Shown here piece after piece: positions 1 to 11,890 of a stretch of DNA of 64,000 nt. Within the stretch, counting starts at the first letter, position 1. Each line of letters starts with the position of its first letter. A model generated the notes under the pieces. It saw nothing but the letters and a program-made list of their open reading frames with translations. It had not been told where the DNA came from and did not search any database. The stretch spans positions 62,001-126,000 of the forward strand of contig NC_044007.1 in NCBI RefSeq assembly GCF_900496995.4. The letters are read 5' to 3'. The translations under genes and the position numbers were made by a program. Origin of the DNA: Aquila chrysaetos chrysaetos (lineage: Eukaryota; Chordata; Aves; Accipitriformes; Accipitridae).

Positions 1-1323
1 ATCACATTTACCTTAAGGCAAAGCATTTCTTTGAACACAGCTCTGGATGATCTGAACCATTTCAAGCCAGAAACAAGCTGCAGACACTGTTAACAGTCAA
101 GCTTGTTCCTACTGGATCTCTTCTTACTGTTGTGATTGATACGAAAATACATATGAATAACTGCTAAAAGGAGACATGATTGCCAGTAACTTCCAAGTAT
201 GTCCACGTGCACACTTGCAACCCATCTTTCAGCCCCTCTGCTTTGGAATCCCATTCAAAATGTTTTGAGAGTGAGAGGAACCGTTTATTCCACAAGTGTG
301 GAGCAAGTGTGGAAGCCTTTATTCCACAGTAAGAGATTGTGGAGGTTGCTGCATGTGCAGATGTACATATGAACAATGCATTTTGAAGAATCTTTAGGTA
401 ATTGTGACCAACTTCCTGTTACTGGAAGAGCATAATAGGGAGAAGATCACCCTACACATGCCCTGTGCTTTATATTTGTTCCCTGAGAGGCTAATACTGA
501 CTAGTGTCAGAGACAGGATATTGTGGTAGAAGGTCATCAGCATTGTGGCTGATCTTACGTAAATGCTGACTTTTCCATCTTTCTCATTCAGCCTCAGCAG
601 AAGCTGAAAAGTTCTGACATTCCAGGTTGCTCTGCATTCAGTCTGCGTTCATTTTCAATATCCTAGCAAGCTCATGAAACTCTTGTTCTCAGCCATTTGA
701 CCAGAAAAGACTCCTGTAATGGCTGGGGTGACAGCAGCCAGTGCCACAATAGTGAGTGGACACTCTTGCCTTTCAGTTAACTATAGAGGTTCACAAAGCA
801 TAAGCCGCAGTGAAACAGCTCTCCTCTTGAACTGCAGATTCAAATGTATTGTAATGTATTATGTATTGTAATGTATTAATAACTTTTTCCCACAGGGGCT
901 GATAAACACAGTATCCATATGTAGCTTCCAACTCAGAAAGTCACCAAGCTATTTGATTGGCAGAAGCCAGGAGGATATACTGGGGAATGATGATGATCTG
1001 TCTTTTGTACATATATTTAAAGCATTCACTACTGTTGGAAACAAGATATTAGCCAAACAGGACTTTGGACTTTTGCTCCAGTGCAGGATTAGTTTGTTGT
1101 ATTTTGCTCCTTGTTCTCAATACGCCCATTCTTAAACCCTTCTCCCTCACATCATTCTCACCATCCTATTCTTGATCTTACAAAACAGTCTGTTCTTTTA
1201 TTATTCATACAACATTCATGATCTGTCCTGCTCCTCAGCTGAAGCAAAATCTGTGTTCCTTATTTGTATTTTAGAAAGCTGATTACAGGTTACTAACTAT
1301 CTTGGCTTTTCTTTCTCACACAG
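1..1323 (+). other. Intronic MAPK15 sequence, no exon recognised
   Basis: AT-rich DNA upstream of the MAPK15 terminal exon, inferred to be intron. Two acceptor-like sites (near 597 and 898) are followed by short open stretches, but neither has a good donor or a reading phase that joins the terminal exon. A short imperfect repeat of a TGTATTGTAATGTATTA unit lies at 842-878. Confidence 0.5.
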
Positions 1324-1530
1324 AATCCAAGAAATACTCAGTTTCACAGCAAAGATGTTCATCCGTTTCTGAAGTCCAGTAAAAAGATGTTCCAGATTAC
1401 TGCAAATGTGGGAGCTGCTGGTGATCCAAAAGCATCAATGGGCAGTTACTCCCAGGCCTATGGAACCATATATAAATCTGCACTGCAGAGTCTTCCAATA
1501 TCAAAATCCTCCCAACAACATGAGCAGTGA
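1324..1530 (+). CDS. MAPK15: MAPK15 (ERK7/8) last coding exon
   Basis: Terminal coding exon of an atypical MAP kinase (ERK7/8), which in vertebrates acts in ciliogenesis, autophagy and stress signalling. The exon follows a strong acceptor (pyrimidine tract ending CACAG at 1323), is open for 68 codons and ends in TGA at 1528-1530. The kinase domain lies in exons before the window; this piece is only the extreme C-terminal tail. Identification rests on the motif SYSQAYGT followed by SALQSLP, which matches from memory the end of mammalian MAPK15 (a YSQAYGT...SALGHLP tail), with a preceding Lys-Met-Phe matching its Arg-Met-Phe. Position supports it: FAM83H lies next door, tail to tail, as in mammals. 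I found no convincing earlier MAPK15 exon in 1-1323 and no clear AATAAA soon after the stop. Confidence 0.82.
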   Translation, partial: NPRNTQFHSKDVHPFLKSSKKMFQITANVGAAGDPKASMGSYSQAYGTIYKSALQSLPISKSSQQHEQ

Positions 1531-1919
1531 ATATGGAAATGTTCTAACCAGGTGAAGTACAGCTCATCTTATCAGTCCCCTAACTGAGCCAGTAACAGCA
1601 AGTGAGAGCAAAATATAACAGGCATTTGACAGTTACCCCAGCTGAAGGAAAATGCTTTATTCATTGTATGGAACAAGGTACTACTTTCTTCTGGACAAAC
1701 TAACAGGAAAGAAAATCTAATCCCTTTGCCTTCTGGTCTTACCAGACAAGGGCACAGCACCATTTGCTCCCATACTGTGAGAACAATGAATGCTGTCAGT
1801 TCATATTCCTCATTTGAATTATTGCAAAAAATTACAGAAAACTGCAATATTGTGATACTTGAATGTATTTAGACATATTCAGAATATTCAGGGCCTTCAG
1901 ATATACTCAGACACATTCA

Positions 1920-2725
1920 GGGCCCATGTAAACCTCATGAAGTTCAGCAAGGGCAAGTGCAAGGTCCTGCACCTGGGCTGGGGCAAGCCGCGGTATCAAT
2001 ACAGGCTGGGGGATGAAAGGATTGAGAGCAGCCCTGTGGAGAAGGACTTGGGGATACTGGTGGATGAAAAATTGGATATGAGCTGGCAATGTGCGCTTGC
2101 AGCCCAGAAAGCCAAGCGTATCCTGGGCTGCATCGAAAGAAGCATGGCCATCAGGTCAAGGGAGGGGATTCTACCCCTCTACTCCACTCTGGTGAGACCC
2201 CACCTGGAGCACTGCGTCCAGCTCTGGGGTCCTCAGTACAAGAAAGACATGGACCTGTTAGGGCAGGTCCAGAGGAGGGACACGAAAATGGTCCGAGGGC
2301 TGCAACACCTCTGTTACAAAGAAAGGCTGAGAGAGTTGGGGTTGTTCAGCCTGGAGAAGAGAAGGCTCCGGGGAGACCTTATTGCAGCCTTTCAGTACTT
2401 AAAGGGGGTCTATAAGAAAGATGGAGAGAGACTTTTTACTAGGGCCTGTAGTGACAGAACAAGGGGCAATGGTTTTAAACTGAAAGAGGGTGGGTTTAGA
2501 TTGGACATGAGGAAGAAATGTTTTACAATGAGGGTGGTGATACACTGGATGAGGTTGCCCAGAGAAGTTGTGGATGCCCCATCACTGGAAAGCGTTCAAA
2601 GGTCAGGTTGGACAGGGCTTTGAGCAACCTGGTCTAGTGGAAGATGTCCGTGCCCAAGGCAAGAGGGTTGGACTAGATGGTCTTTGAATGTCCCTTCCAA
2701 TCTATTCCGTGATTCTATGATTCTT
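1920..2725 (+). mobile_element. CR1 LINE, 5'-truncated, 3' end complete
   Basis: The last part of CR1 ORF2 plus its 3' end. It starts at the usual phrase for '...[12 protein letters not shown]' and keeps an uninterrupted frame through [32 protein letters not shown] and the [15 protein letters not shown] block to a stop at 2621-2623. The copy ends in the typical 3' end with ATTCTATG-like units at about 2710-2725. The absence of stops over about 230 codons suggests a fairly young insertion, but RT and endonuclease are missing, so it cannot move by itself. It lies between MAPK15 and FAM83H. Confidence 0.93.
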
Positions 2726-3837
2726 TAGCGCTGCCTAAATGCAGATTTTTTTTTAACAGAACGGATAACTAACTGTTCTCTGAAGACCAAGACGACTAAA
2801 CTCTTCACAGATAATCTTAAAGCACTTCACTTTGTTTTCCACTAATTTCTATGACTCTTCTGGGGTAAATTAACATAATCAATGGTGGCTTATTTTCATT
2901 AAAATCAAGTAGAAGAGCATTTTAAATATAGGTGGGTTGTGCTACAATCTTTAATAGCTTACCTACCATGTAATATTGTAAATATTGTAATAATAAATAC
3001 TTTATATGGCACTACAGAAAATCTTTGTCCTTCAGTGTTTGCTGTGTGTGAAAGGGAAAAATACAGGGGTATCTTGTTCAATGAATAATATGGTAAATTT
3101 TTTTGGCTTTCAGAAAGCAGTGTTCCAAGAGATACTGTTGCTGAAACGTCATGAAGTTGTTATCAGGCAACAGTGGGACTACAGTAAACTTTAAAACTAT
3201 ATTCCTGTTTAATGCTGATTTTTGGTACATTCTCCTCCTTAACTTGAAGTTCTTATAAGAAGTCTCTGTCCCTGAAATTTTACTTCACCTAAGATAAATG
3301 ATTGTTATTCCAGAACATTGGGACTACAGTTACAGAGGGGATTCAGGCACTAAATTCCAACACGTGAGTACCACTGCCATTGATAGCATATCCATTTTAT
3401 CTTTTAGTACCTAAACACCAAAGGCTAGTAAAAAAATAGTACATTCACTTCTGGTACCAAGTGTGGTCACTTAAGTCTGATAATACAAGGGAGCTGGGAA
3501 TACAGCTCACAGGAAGTCCTGGTTTATTCTGGTATATTCATAAAATAGGCATTTCCTGTCTATCTCAGGTACAGGTAGATACAGGGAACGGCAATGACAG
3601 GGTGAACATGTTGTGCAGGCAGTGCTCTGTGCAGCACGTTGGCTCTTGTGAGGCCAGTTCTCATGCACAGAAAAGGGAGCCTGCTGCTTAATTCAGAGTT
3701 GTGACTTCCACTGAATGCCTAGCACCTAGCAATTTGACGATACAACATGATATCTAAGATCCTCTGTGAGCTTAGTCTCAGACCGAGAGGTGATGGGCTG
3801 TAAAGCTAACTTTTTATTCTTAAAATGACTTTTGCTA

Positions 3838-4417
3838 TGTCCTAGTTTCAGCTGGAATAGAGTTAACTGTCTTCCTAGTAGCTGGTACGGTGCTAAGTTT
3901 TGAGTTCAGTATGTGAAGAATGTTGATAACACTGATGTTTTCAGTTGCTGCTAGTAGTGTTTAGACTAATGTCAAGGATTTTTCAGCTTCTCATGCCCAG
4001 CCAGCGAGAAAGCTGGAGGGGCACAAGAAGTTGGCACAGGACACAGCTAGGGCACCTGACCCAAACTGGCCAACAGGGTATTCCATACCATGTGACGTCC
4101 CATCTAGTATAGGAACTGGGAAGTGGGGGCGGGGAATCGCCACTCGGGGACTAGCTGGGTGCCAGTCGGCGGGTGGTGAGCAATTACACTGTGCATCATT
4201 TGTACATTCCAATCCTTTCATTATTGCTGTTGTCATTTTATTAGTGTTATCATTATCATTATTCGTTTCTTCTTTTCTGTTCTATTAAACTGTTCTTATC
4301 TCAACCCACAAGTTTTACTTCTTTTTTCCCGATTTTCTCCCTCATCCCACTGGGTGGGGGGGGAGTGAGTGAGCAGCTGCGTGGTGCTTAGTTGCTGGCT
4401 GGGGTTAAACCACGACA
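3838..4417 (+). mobile_element. Solo LTR (ERV-L-like avian family), copy A
   Basis: About 580 bp beginning TGTCCTAGTTTCAGCTGG and ending GGGTTAAACCACGACA, so it has TG...CA ends. It is closely related to the LTRs at 4760-5361 and 48669-49287, and more distantly to the provirus LTRs at 23-26 kb. GCTA stands on both sides (3834-3837 and 4418-4421), a 4-bp target duplication or 5 bp with one change. Compared with copy B it lacks a short segment around 3972. No internal viral sequence lies beside it, so it is a solo LTR left by recombination. Confidence 0.88.
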
Positions 4418-4759
4418 GCTATTACCAAGTGAATTAGTTATTCTGCAATATTTGTATACACCTACAACATCTGGTAATCAACGTATCACTAAAAGAGTCA
4501 TTCTAGTTCTGGTCAGGAACATACTTTTACACTGAATGCACCATGCTGAGCAAGATTAAATTCTACAAATCTGAACAAATACAGCAAAATTATAAATGTT
4601 AATGTAATCTGTGATTATAGAAATATTAAATTTCTAACTTGTCTGTTACAGAATGATGCCGGAGCAGGTAGGTTTGGGAAAGGCTGGGGAGGTATGGAAT
4701 GACGTAAGAATTACACAAAACAGGGCTAGCATATATATATAATAGTATATATATATCTA

Positions 4760-5361
4760 TGTCCTGGTTTCGGCTGGGATAGAGTTAATTTTTTTTCTAG
4801 TAGCTGGTATAGTGTTATGTTTTGGATTTAGTATGAGAAGACTGTTGGTAACACACTGATGTTTTCAGTTATTGCTAAGTAGTGTTTAGACTAAGTCAAT
4901 TTATACTAACTTTATACATAAAGTCAAGGATTTTTCAGCTTCTCATGCCCAGCCAGCAAGAAGGCTGGAGGGGCACAAGAAGTTGGGAGGGGACACAGCT
5001 GGGACAGCTGACCTAAACTGGCCAAAGGGTTATTCCATACCATGTGACATCATGCCTAGTATATAAGCTGGGGGGAGTGGGGCTGGGGGGAGCCGCCACC
5101 GGGGAACTGGGCATCGGTTGGCAGGTAGTGAGCAATTGTATTGTGCATCACTTGTTTTCTATATTCCAAGTCTTTTATTTTATTATTATTATCATCGTCA
5201 TTATCATTATTTTTCTTCCTTTCTGTCCTATTAAACTGTCTTTACCTCAACCCAGGAGTTCTACTTTTTTTTCCAGTTCTCTCCCCCATCCCACTGGGTG
5301 GGGGGAGAGTGAGCAAGTGGCTGTGTGGTGCTTAGTTGCTGGCTGGGGTTAAACCACATCA
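4760..5361 (+). mobile_element. Solo LTR, copy B, with 5-bp target duplication
   Basis: About 602 bp from TGTCCTGGTTTCGGCTGG to a terminal ACCACATCA. It is flanked by ATCTA on both sides (4755-4759 and 5362-5366), a perfect 5-bp target duplication as expected for ERV-L-type integration. It contains a TATA-like box (AGTATATAAGC, about 5057-5067), a region rich in TTATTATTATCAT near 5180-5212 and a pyrimidine-rich 3' part. It is in the same orientation as copy A, 342 bp downstream, but has a different target duplication, so the two are separate insertions. Confidence 0.9.
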
Positions 5362-6154
5362 ATCTATATAGCCTATCTTCCTCTCTAGAGTAAAATAATC
5401 TCTATCTGCATCATCTGGCAGAGAACAACTGTATTTATCATTACAGTTCATTTTGGGACCCACCAATAAATGGATCTGATTCATTACTAAGAGCAGACAA
5501 AATAAGTATACATACAGCATTCATTTATGAATTTGTACATATGTAACAAATTATGGGTTGTATCTGAAATGGTATACATTTATACAATATGGAATAACTG
5601 TAAGAAATCCATTTCAGCTTTTTTTCCAATGTTGGCCCTTCTTCCCTCCTTTTTTTTTTTTTTTCTCGCTTAGCTTTATTTCTAGGTTTACCTCCTCATG
5701 TTAAAATGATAATTCCTCTTGATTCTTGCAGATTTTTATCACCATCTGTATTAATATGGAAATCTGCTTAATTTTTTTTCAGATCAGACAATCTATCTTT
5801 CTGCACATTCACTTCCCAACATTTTCAACAAACAGTAAAATAATCGTTAATAGTTACAGATATGTAAATTATATAAAGCCTGCTAAATTATATAAAGACT
5901 GCTACCATGGGAGCTGGCATCCTAAAAAAAAGAGCTGAAGTTTTAAAGACCCTGCTGAAGTTACCTTCAGGAACCGATGCAGCCTCTTGCCTCCATCTGT
6001 CAGCCACGTAGCTGAACTGGTTTGCTGAGCTTGCAGCTAGCATCACAACTGGGTAATCATGAAACCCAAGCTAATGGGAATGGGAAATTCAGAAGCCTAG
6101 TTCCATGTGAGAGCATTCTTCCCTGCCATCTCTTTAGACTATGGCACAAAGATC

Positions 6155-6175
6155 GGGGGGGGGGGGGGGGGGGGG
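6155..6175 (+). repeat. Run of 21 G residues
   Basis: An uninterrupted G run, followed by CGG; capable of G-quadruplex formation, and also a place where assembly errors are common. Confidence 0.9.
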
Positions 6176-7174
6176 CGGACGGAATCCCAATTTGGCAATG
6201 CTGCTGGATGCCAAGCAGAGACAGTCCAAGCTGAGGAAAAAAACCCAAACAGCTAAGTAACCAAACATTATGTACAGCGTTTTCTTGACAGCCTCTGTCT
6301 CTACGTTCTGTCCTGCAAGACACTAACACAACAGCATGAACCTACAGGCTAATCTGGAGTGTTTTAAAGCTGCATGGTTAAGCTTGGTACCAAACTACTA
6401 CAAGAAAGTTACATGAGATGAAACACTTCTGAGCTTGTAAATTCCAGCAGCCTTATTCCTTCCATTGTTATGAGTCCCTTCTTTCCTTGTCTTCACATGG
6501 AAAGATGTGCTAGCAAATGAACGTCCCCTCCTCCCCACAGTCACTTAATGAATTGGAGTTACATTGTCAAGAAAGTTACTACTTGGCCAAGACAGCATTT
6601 TAGATACTTAATTAAACTCCCCACTCAGCTAAAAAGGAGCCCTAAAAACAGGTCTTTCTCCATTAATAGTGTGTCAATTTCTTTTTTTATGGCCTTTCAG
6701 CTGCTTCTTTCAGCTCACCCCCTAAAGCAATACTTCCATTATACATAAGGAAACAAACCAATAACAGAACAGAACCAATAGGCTTAGAAAATGGTAAATA
6801 CGAAAGCTGAGCATGTACTGCTGGACAAGACCATAACCATAGATAAGGGCAAAAAGTTGTTTACAATATTTTTTCTCCTGTAAACCAAAAAGGTGCCTCC
6901 CATATTTGATTCATTATTAGATACAAAGAAAAGATAACTGTACCTGAGAAAAAATTGGGTTTTGAACAGTTTTTCCAGTTAACGCACATGTGCGCCGTGT
7001 CTGTGTGTATTTGTATTTTTCTTTCCTGGATCGCACCGAAGTATTGAATTTTCTATTTTTCATTCTTCCCTTCTGAAAGTGGAATTTTTTTGTCTGCTGA
7101 AAATATTTCTGAGCATAACATAAAGAGACTCTTACTTTAGTTCTTTGTTTTAAGCATCTTGGCAATTTAATAAT

Positions 7175-7180
7175 TTTATT
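7175..7180 (-). promoter_or_regulatory. Candidate FAM83H polyadenylation signal
   Basis: AATAAA on the - strand about 200 nt beyond the FAM83H stop codon. It is the first canonical hexamer I see downstream. Use of this site is inferred. Confidence 0.35.
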
Positions 7181-7382
7181 AGAAACATACTGTGATAAGG
7201 CTGCCTGATACCACATGACTTTAATGGGCAAATTGTGCCATAGGAGTCTAATGCTGAACACATTTCCACTCACTAACCACGAAGAGTACTGCCTATGGTG
7301 CTTAGAGGCATCATAAACAAGTTACTTTCTCATTCCCCTTTGACAGTCAGTGATTATATGGAATTAAATAGTATTTCTATGA

Positions 7383-10029
7383 TCATTTTTTGGTTTTGAA
7401 GGTCCCCAGGATTTTGGGCATGAATTTTCCCATCTTCTTGTCTTTGGCATCTGTGTCATATTCCTCTTCACTTGGACTTGTATGTTCATCCTTTTTGCAG
7501 AAGACCTCAAATCTACTGTAGACTCGCTTCTCCTTCCGCATATTCTCCATTTTTTTCAGAAGGGTATCTCTATCCTCTGATGGTTGCCGCTGAAGATTTC
7601 GTTTCTGGCTCCCAAAACTCTCTGACCTGTGGATGTTACAGCTTTTCTCCTTCTCGCCTTTCCTTTCCAAGCTTGTAGTTGACTTAGAAAGATCAGGATT
7701 ACTAGTGGATGGTAGTTGCTTGGCCAGTTCAGCTCTATTCTTCTGACTGTTTGCAGAGATTTGTTCCAAAATCACCTTGGTATCATCACGGAGGTTGCTG
7801 CTGTACAGGATGTTAGCTGTGGATGAAGGAAATCTACCCTGTGTTAGCTGGCTGCTTTTGGGGGGAAGTGGTGTTGCAAATTTAGGCGTTTTTTCTTCCT
7901 CCATCATTTCCTGACAATCCCCTATGGAAGATCGTTTAAGAACCACAGACTGCTTGTCAGATTTTCCACTCTCAGAAGTGGATTCCTCCTCCAATTTCTT
8001 TTCACCTTTTGGGTTCAAAAGCTGCTTCAGCCGTAGTGACCCTTTTCTTAAAAATTCCATTGGATTTTGTTCTTGTTTTGAACAGTCTTCCTCAGATTTA
8101 TTGAGAGAGCTGTCAGATCCTTGACTTCTAGATAAGTTTTCAAGAACTGATGTGGTACTTGTCCTGATCTGTGGTTTCTTCAGTTCTGTATTGACTAATT
8201 TTTGAGAGTCTTCTTTGAATGTCACTCTTTCCTTCTTCTCTGGAAGAGTCAATTTCTGAGTGTCTCCTACAAATATAAGACTCTCCTTCTCTGGAAGAGC
8301 AGGTTTATTCTCTATGGGGTAAAACCGAGATGATAATTTGTCCACCTTAGTGCTAATGTGTGCCAGGGGATCTTTACTCAGTGTGTCAACAAGCTGGGGG
8401 GTTGATGAGGCCATTCCAAATGGTCTGTCAGCCTCTCCATGCACTTTGTAAGTACTGCAGGAGTCTTTAGAGTCTAGTATCCTACTCTCCAGAATCTTAT
8501 ATTGCACAGATTTGGTACATTTCTTCTCTGTGTTCTGTGATTCTTCCTGTAGATAACTGGAAACAGCTTTGGTATGCGTGACTGCAGCTCGCTCTGTGTC
8601 TTTGCCCACAGCTTTGTACTTCTCTAAAAGTTCTGCCACTTTAGATGAGGCAGCTGTCTTTATAGTTTCATTGTCTTTTGTCAACTCACTGGACATCTGT
8701 TCTTTTTGGATCATCTGAACCTTTTCTATTGCGGTGTTAGGCTGATCTAACTTGGCAGCACTGAAAATCAGAGAGGACCTGAGTCTTGAGCTCCTCTGGA
8801 TCAAAGGATTTATTCTGGACCTAAAAGCATCTTGTTTCATTATAGGGGTTTCTTCACCTACTCTATCAGGATCTGCAAATTCTTTGGCACTTTCAATTCC
8901 CAGTGACTTGCTATTAAAAGACATAGGGGATTTGAATGCTGGGATCAGGTCAGTGGGGTGCTTTGTGAGGGTATCCCCAAGAACATCATTATATGCCTCT
9001 GATTCCATAGGCATTGGAAGACCTTCTTCTGGTTCGGACTGGTATGCACTAAGGTATGAAGAAATCCTCCAGTTACGTAAACCTGTTCTATTTTCCTGTG
9101 TGTTCTTGTCTTCATCTTGGTCCTCATCTTTGTCTTGTAGGAACAGGCGCTGTTCCAGACTTTGCTTCTGTGTAGGAGATGTCTGGCAAATAAATTTCTG
9201 TCCTATATTCTGCCTTCTTAACATCATTCCCATTGGGCCGTTGCCTGCAGGATTCAGCTGATCAGAGCCATGTCTCACTTCCCTGGAAGAATTTGAAGGT
9301 ACGTAATCCAGCCTTAAGGGGAAACCCTCCTGTGGAAAACTGGATTCAAGTTCAGGGTATCTGGGTCCCTCTCCATAGTCTTCCAGTTCATTGAATCCTG
9401 GCCTACCACCTCGGATTCTCTCAAAGAGTCCCTGAGGTCTGCCAGAAAGATGGGGATGTTCAAACTGATACTGGTAGAACTGATCCTTCTGAAAATGACT
9501 AGACTGGATTTTAAATTCATCCATATTGTTCATGAACATCTGCCTGGCATACTGCTTAGAAGAAGCAAAATTTTCAAATGTTCCTTCTGCAAAACTGTGT
9601 CTCTTAAAAGCATCCAACTCCAACTGCTTGGAACGGAGAAAACCCCTGACAGGATCCATCTGAGCATTCTCCATTTCTACCTTTTTATACATTCGCATAG
9701 CTGACCCCTCGACAGTATGGCGCAACATGTCATCCCGCCTGAAATTTGACAGGAAGTACCTGTCGGGATCAATTCTGTCCATAAAGGAGGGAAAAAGATT
9801 GTCATCCCTCTGGAACATCAGGGGTGCTTTTTTGGGAAAGAAAGGCATGTTACTGCCAAAGGGAGTCATGGCAAATGCGTTCTCTGCCTTTGCCAAGACA
9901 TTGGCTGGAGGAACAAGAGGTTCTGACTGTGCAAACAAAATTCGGAATTCTTCATCAAAGCTGGCCACCAGCTCCCCCTGAAAGATGTGTGCAATGCTTC
10001 TGTGAATCTTCTCAAAAGACCACATAAAA
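7383..10029 (-). CDS. FAM83H: FAM83H, last coding exon (large exon 5)
   Basis: FAM83H recruits casein kinase 1 (CK1) to keratin filaments and desmosome-associated sites; truncation of its last exon causes dominant enamel hypocalcification in humans. This exon supplies the end of the DUF1669 (pseudo-phospholipase D) domain and the whole C-terminal region. It starts after an acceptor TTTTCTTTGTAG (AG at 10030-10031) with T-TTT-ATG, completing a Ser codon from exon 4 and continuing Phe-Met-Trp-Ser-Phe-Glu-Lys. With the upstream exons, the F-x-x-x-F CK1-binding motifs fall at Phe247/251, 270/274 and 274/278, the human numbering as I remember it. Other conserved blocks are RSRINPLIQRSSRLRSSLIF, KVAELLEKYK, LRKGSLRLKQLLNPKGE, LYSSNLRDDTK, RKEKRVYSRFEVFCKK and the C-terminal FMPKILGTFKTKK. 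The protein totals about 1127 residues against 1179 in human. No frameshift or stop. Acidic repeats (DKDEDQDEDKN) occur near the middle. Confidence 0.97.
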
Positions 10030-10424
10030 CTACAAAGAAAAATAGAAGTAATGATAGTGCATTAGCATCAAGTAACTCGATTGTACCACTTTACATTAAA
10101 CCATTTGCTTGCCTGAAGAAAATTCTCCTGATGTTATTTACTGCTCAGGCAGCCATTCGTTACACACTATTGTTTCCAAGCCTCATAGTTATGAATTGAT
10201 TTGGCATCACATCTTTGCATAGGATTTTACAAGGCAATAAATGACTTCTGTTCTAAAAAAGCCAGTCAGTTGTAACAACAGCAAGAGAGTGAGCTGATGA
10301 TAATCCTTATATGAAGTAGATGTTCCTGCAATTACTTTGGGTTGTAATTGGTTTTTATAACTCAAATGTTGTGCCCATCTTTGAAAAGAGCAAAAGGATC
10401 AACTAGGAACTACAGCAAGTCAGC

Positions 10425-11258
10425 CTTACCTCAGTGAGGGAAAGTTGTGGACAAAATCTTCCTGGAAGCCATTTCCAGGCACAAGAATAACAGAAAGACA
10501 ACTGGGATCAGACTGCAGGGATTTACCAAGGCAAACCATGCCTGACCCAATCTGATCGCCTTCTACAAAGAGAAGGCTGGCTGCGTGGACAAGGGGACAG
10601 CTGAAGATGAGGTTTTTCTTGACTTTCGCAAGGGTTTCCACATGGTCTTTACATAAGTATCTTTGTAGCCAAATTGGAACACTGCAGACTGAACAAGTGT
10701 GCCACGCAGTAAATGCGAAACTGGTTGGATTGTCAGGCTTACCTGGTGGTGGTCAGTGACTTGAAGTCTGACTGGTGGACAGTTACAAGTGGTGTTCCCT
10801 GGGGGTCAGGGCTTGGGGAACTAGTCTTTAACACTGTCATTAATGACCTGGACAACAGGACAGCGTGCACCCTCAGCAAGATTGCAGATGACACCAGATT
10901 AGGGGATGGCGCAGTTGATGTGCCAATCAGGGGGACCTCAACAGGCTGGGGAAATGTGCTGACAGGAACCTCATGAAATTCAGCAAAGGCGAATGCAGAA
11001 TCTTGCACCTGGGATGGAACAACCCCATACACCAATACAGGCTGAGGATGACTATCTAGAAAGCAGCTTGGCTGAGAACGACTTGGGGGTTCTGGCAAGC
11101 AACAAGATGAAAAAAGACAGCAGCATCGTTGCAGCAATGGTGGCTCAACACGTACAGGGATGCAGTAGTAGAAGTGCAGCCAACAGGTCAATGGAAGTGA
11201 TTATTCCCCCCTAGTCAGCACTTGTGAGACTGTATCTGGAGTACTGAGTCCAGTTTTC
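10425..11258 (+). mobile_element. CR1 LINE fragment, old
   Basis: Degraded CR1 ORF2 covering the end of the RT domain (a decayed 'FLDFRKGFHMV' block at about 10611-10643, a 'GVPWGSGLGELVFNTVINDLDN' equivalent at 10788-10858) and the following region down to 'LVRLYLEY'. Several frame breaks are present. The 3' end is missing because the copy runs directly into a reversed CR1 at 11259. Confidence 0.8.
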
Positions 11259-11535
11259 ACAGAATCACAGAATGGTTGATATTGGAATGGACCTCTGGCA
11301 GTCCAACCCCCCCCCCCGTCACGCAAGGCCACCTAGAGCCAGTTGTCCAGGCATTTTTTTAATACTTCTAAAGAAAGAGACTCCACAAGGTCCCTGGGCA
11401 ACCTATTCCAGTGCTCAATCATCTGCACAGTAAGAAAGTGTTTCCTTACGTTCAAATGGAACTTCCTGTGTTTCAGTTTGTGCCCATTGCCTCTGGTCCT
11501 GCCACTGGGCACCACTGACCAACCCTAATCCAACA
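11259..11535 (-). mobile_element. CR1 3' end, reversed
   Basis: Begins on the + strand with CACAGAATCACAGAATGG, the reverse of the CR1 3' terminus, and continues through the reversed 'LDNWL', 'WNRLPRDLVESLSLE', 'KHFLTVQMIEHWN' and 'GNGHKLKHRKFHLNVRK' segments, with a run of nine C at 11308-11316. It joins the preceding CR1 head to head. Confidence 0.85.
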
Positions 11536-11777
11536 GCTCCCTTCAAAGCAGAACAGTTAAAGAAACCAAGGAGTAGGCATTTACGTTTCAAAAGCAAGTT
11601 ACTCGTATGGAATTACCCATGCCTTTATTGTTAACAACTATACTATACCCATGTTATGCCCGAGTATCTCAATCAAGGGATGTATGTTATTGTGTCTCAT
11701 TTTCTATTGTTAGACCAAAGCATATCTTATATCCTTGCTTGTAACCAAAATCTACTCCAGTCTGTCAAAATCATTAG

Positions 11778-11890
11778 AATAGGTTGTCCAGGGACCTTGT
11801 GGAGTCTCTCTCCTTAGAGATACTCAAAAACCATCTGGACACAGTCCTGGGCAACTGGCTCTAGGTGGCCCTGCTTGAGCAGGGGTGCGT
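11778..11890 (+). mobile_element. CR1 3' fragment, short
   Basis: Contains the CR1 phrases AGGTTGTCCAGGGACCTTGT, GGAGATACTCAAAA-like and GGACACAGTCCTGGGCAAC, then GGTGGCCCTGCTTGAGCAGG. It stops before the terminal repeat. Confidence 0.75.

Larger units (their letters stand above)
5367..7382. other. MAPK15-FAM83H intergenic DNA and FAM83H 3' UTR
   Basis: Mostly AT-rich, with no further gene seen. A run of 21 G residues lies at 6155-6175. The end nearest 7382 must hold the FAM83H 3' UTR on the - strand; the nearest canonical AATAAA on that strand is at 7175-7180 (TTTATT on the + strand), about 200 nt after the stop codon. Whether it is used cannot be told from sequence alone. Confidence 0.5.

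Noticed and set aside
597-631. Possible 34-bp MAPK15 exon after TTTCTCATTCAG
   Set aside because: The frame that stays open would enter the terminal exon out of phase.
953-1135. Open segment upstream of the MAPK15 terminal exon as an extra exon
   Set aside because: No donor at its end, and the phase does not join the terminal exon.
1859-2623. 254-codon frame as a host gene
   Set aside because: It is the C-terminal end of CR1 ORF2, repeated at 20.7 kb and elsewhere in the window.
8752-9261. 169-codon + strand frame opposite FAM83H exon 5
   Set aside because: Antisense shadow of a long conserved coding exon; no motif, start context or independent support.
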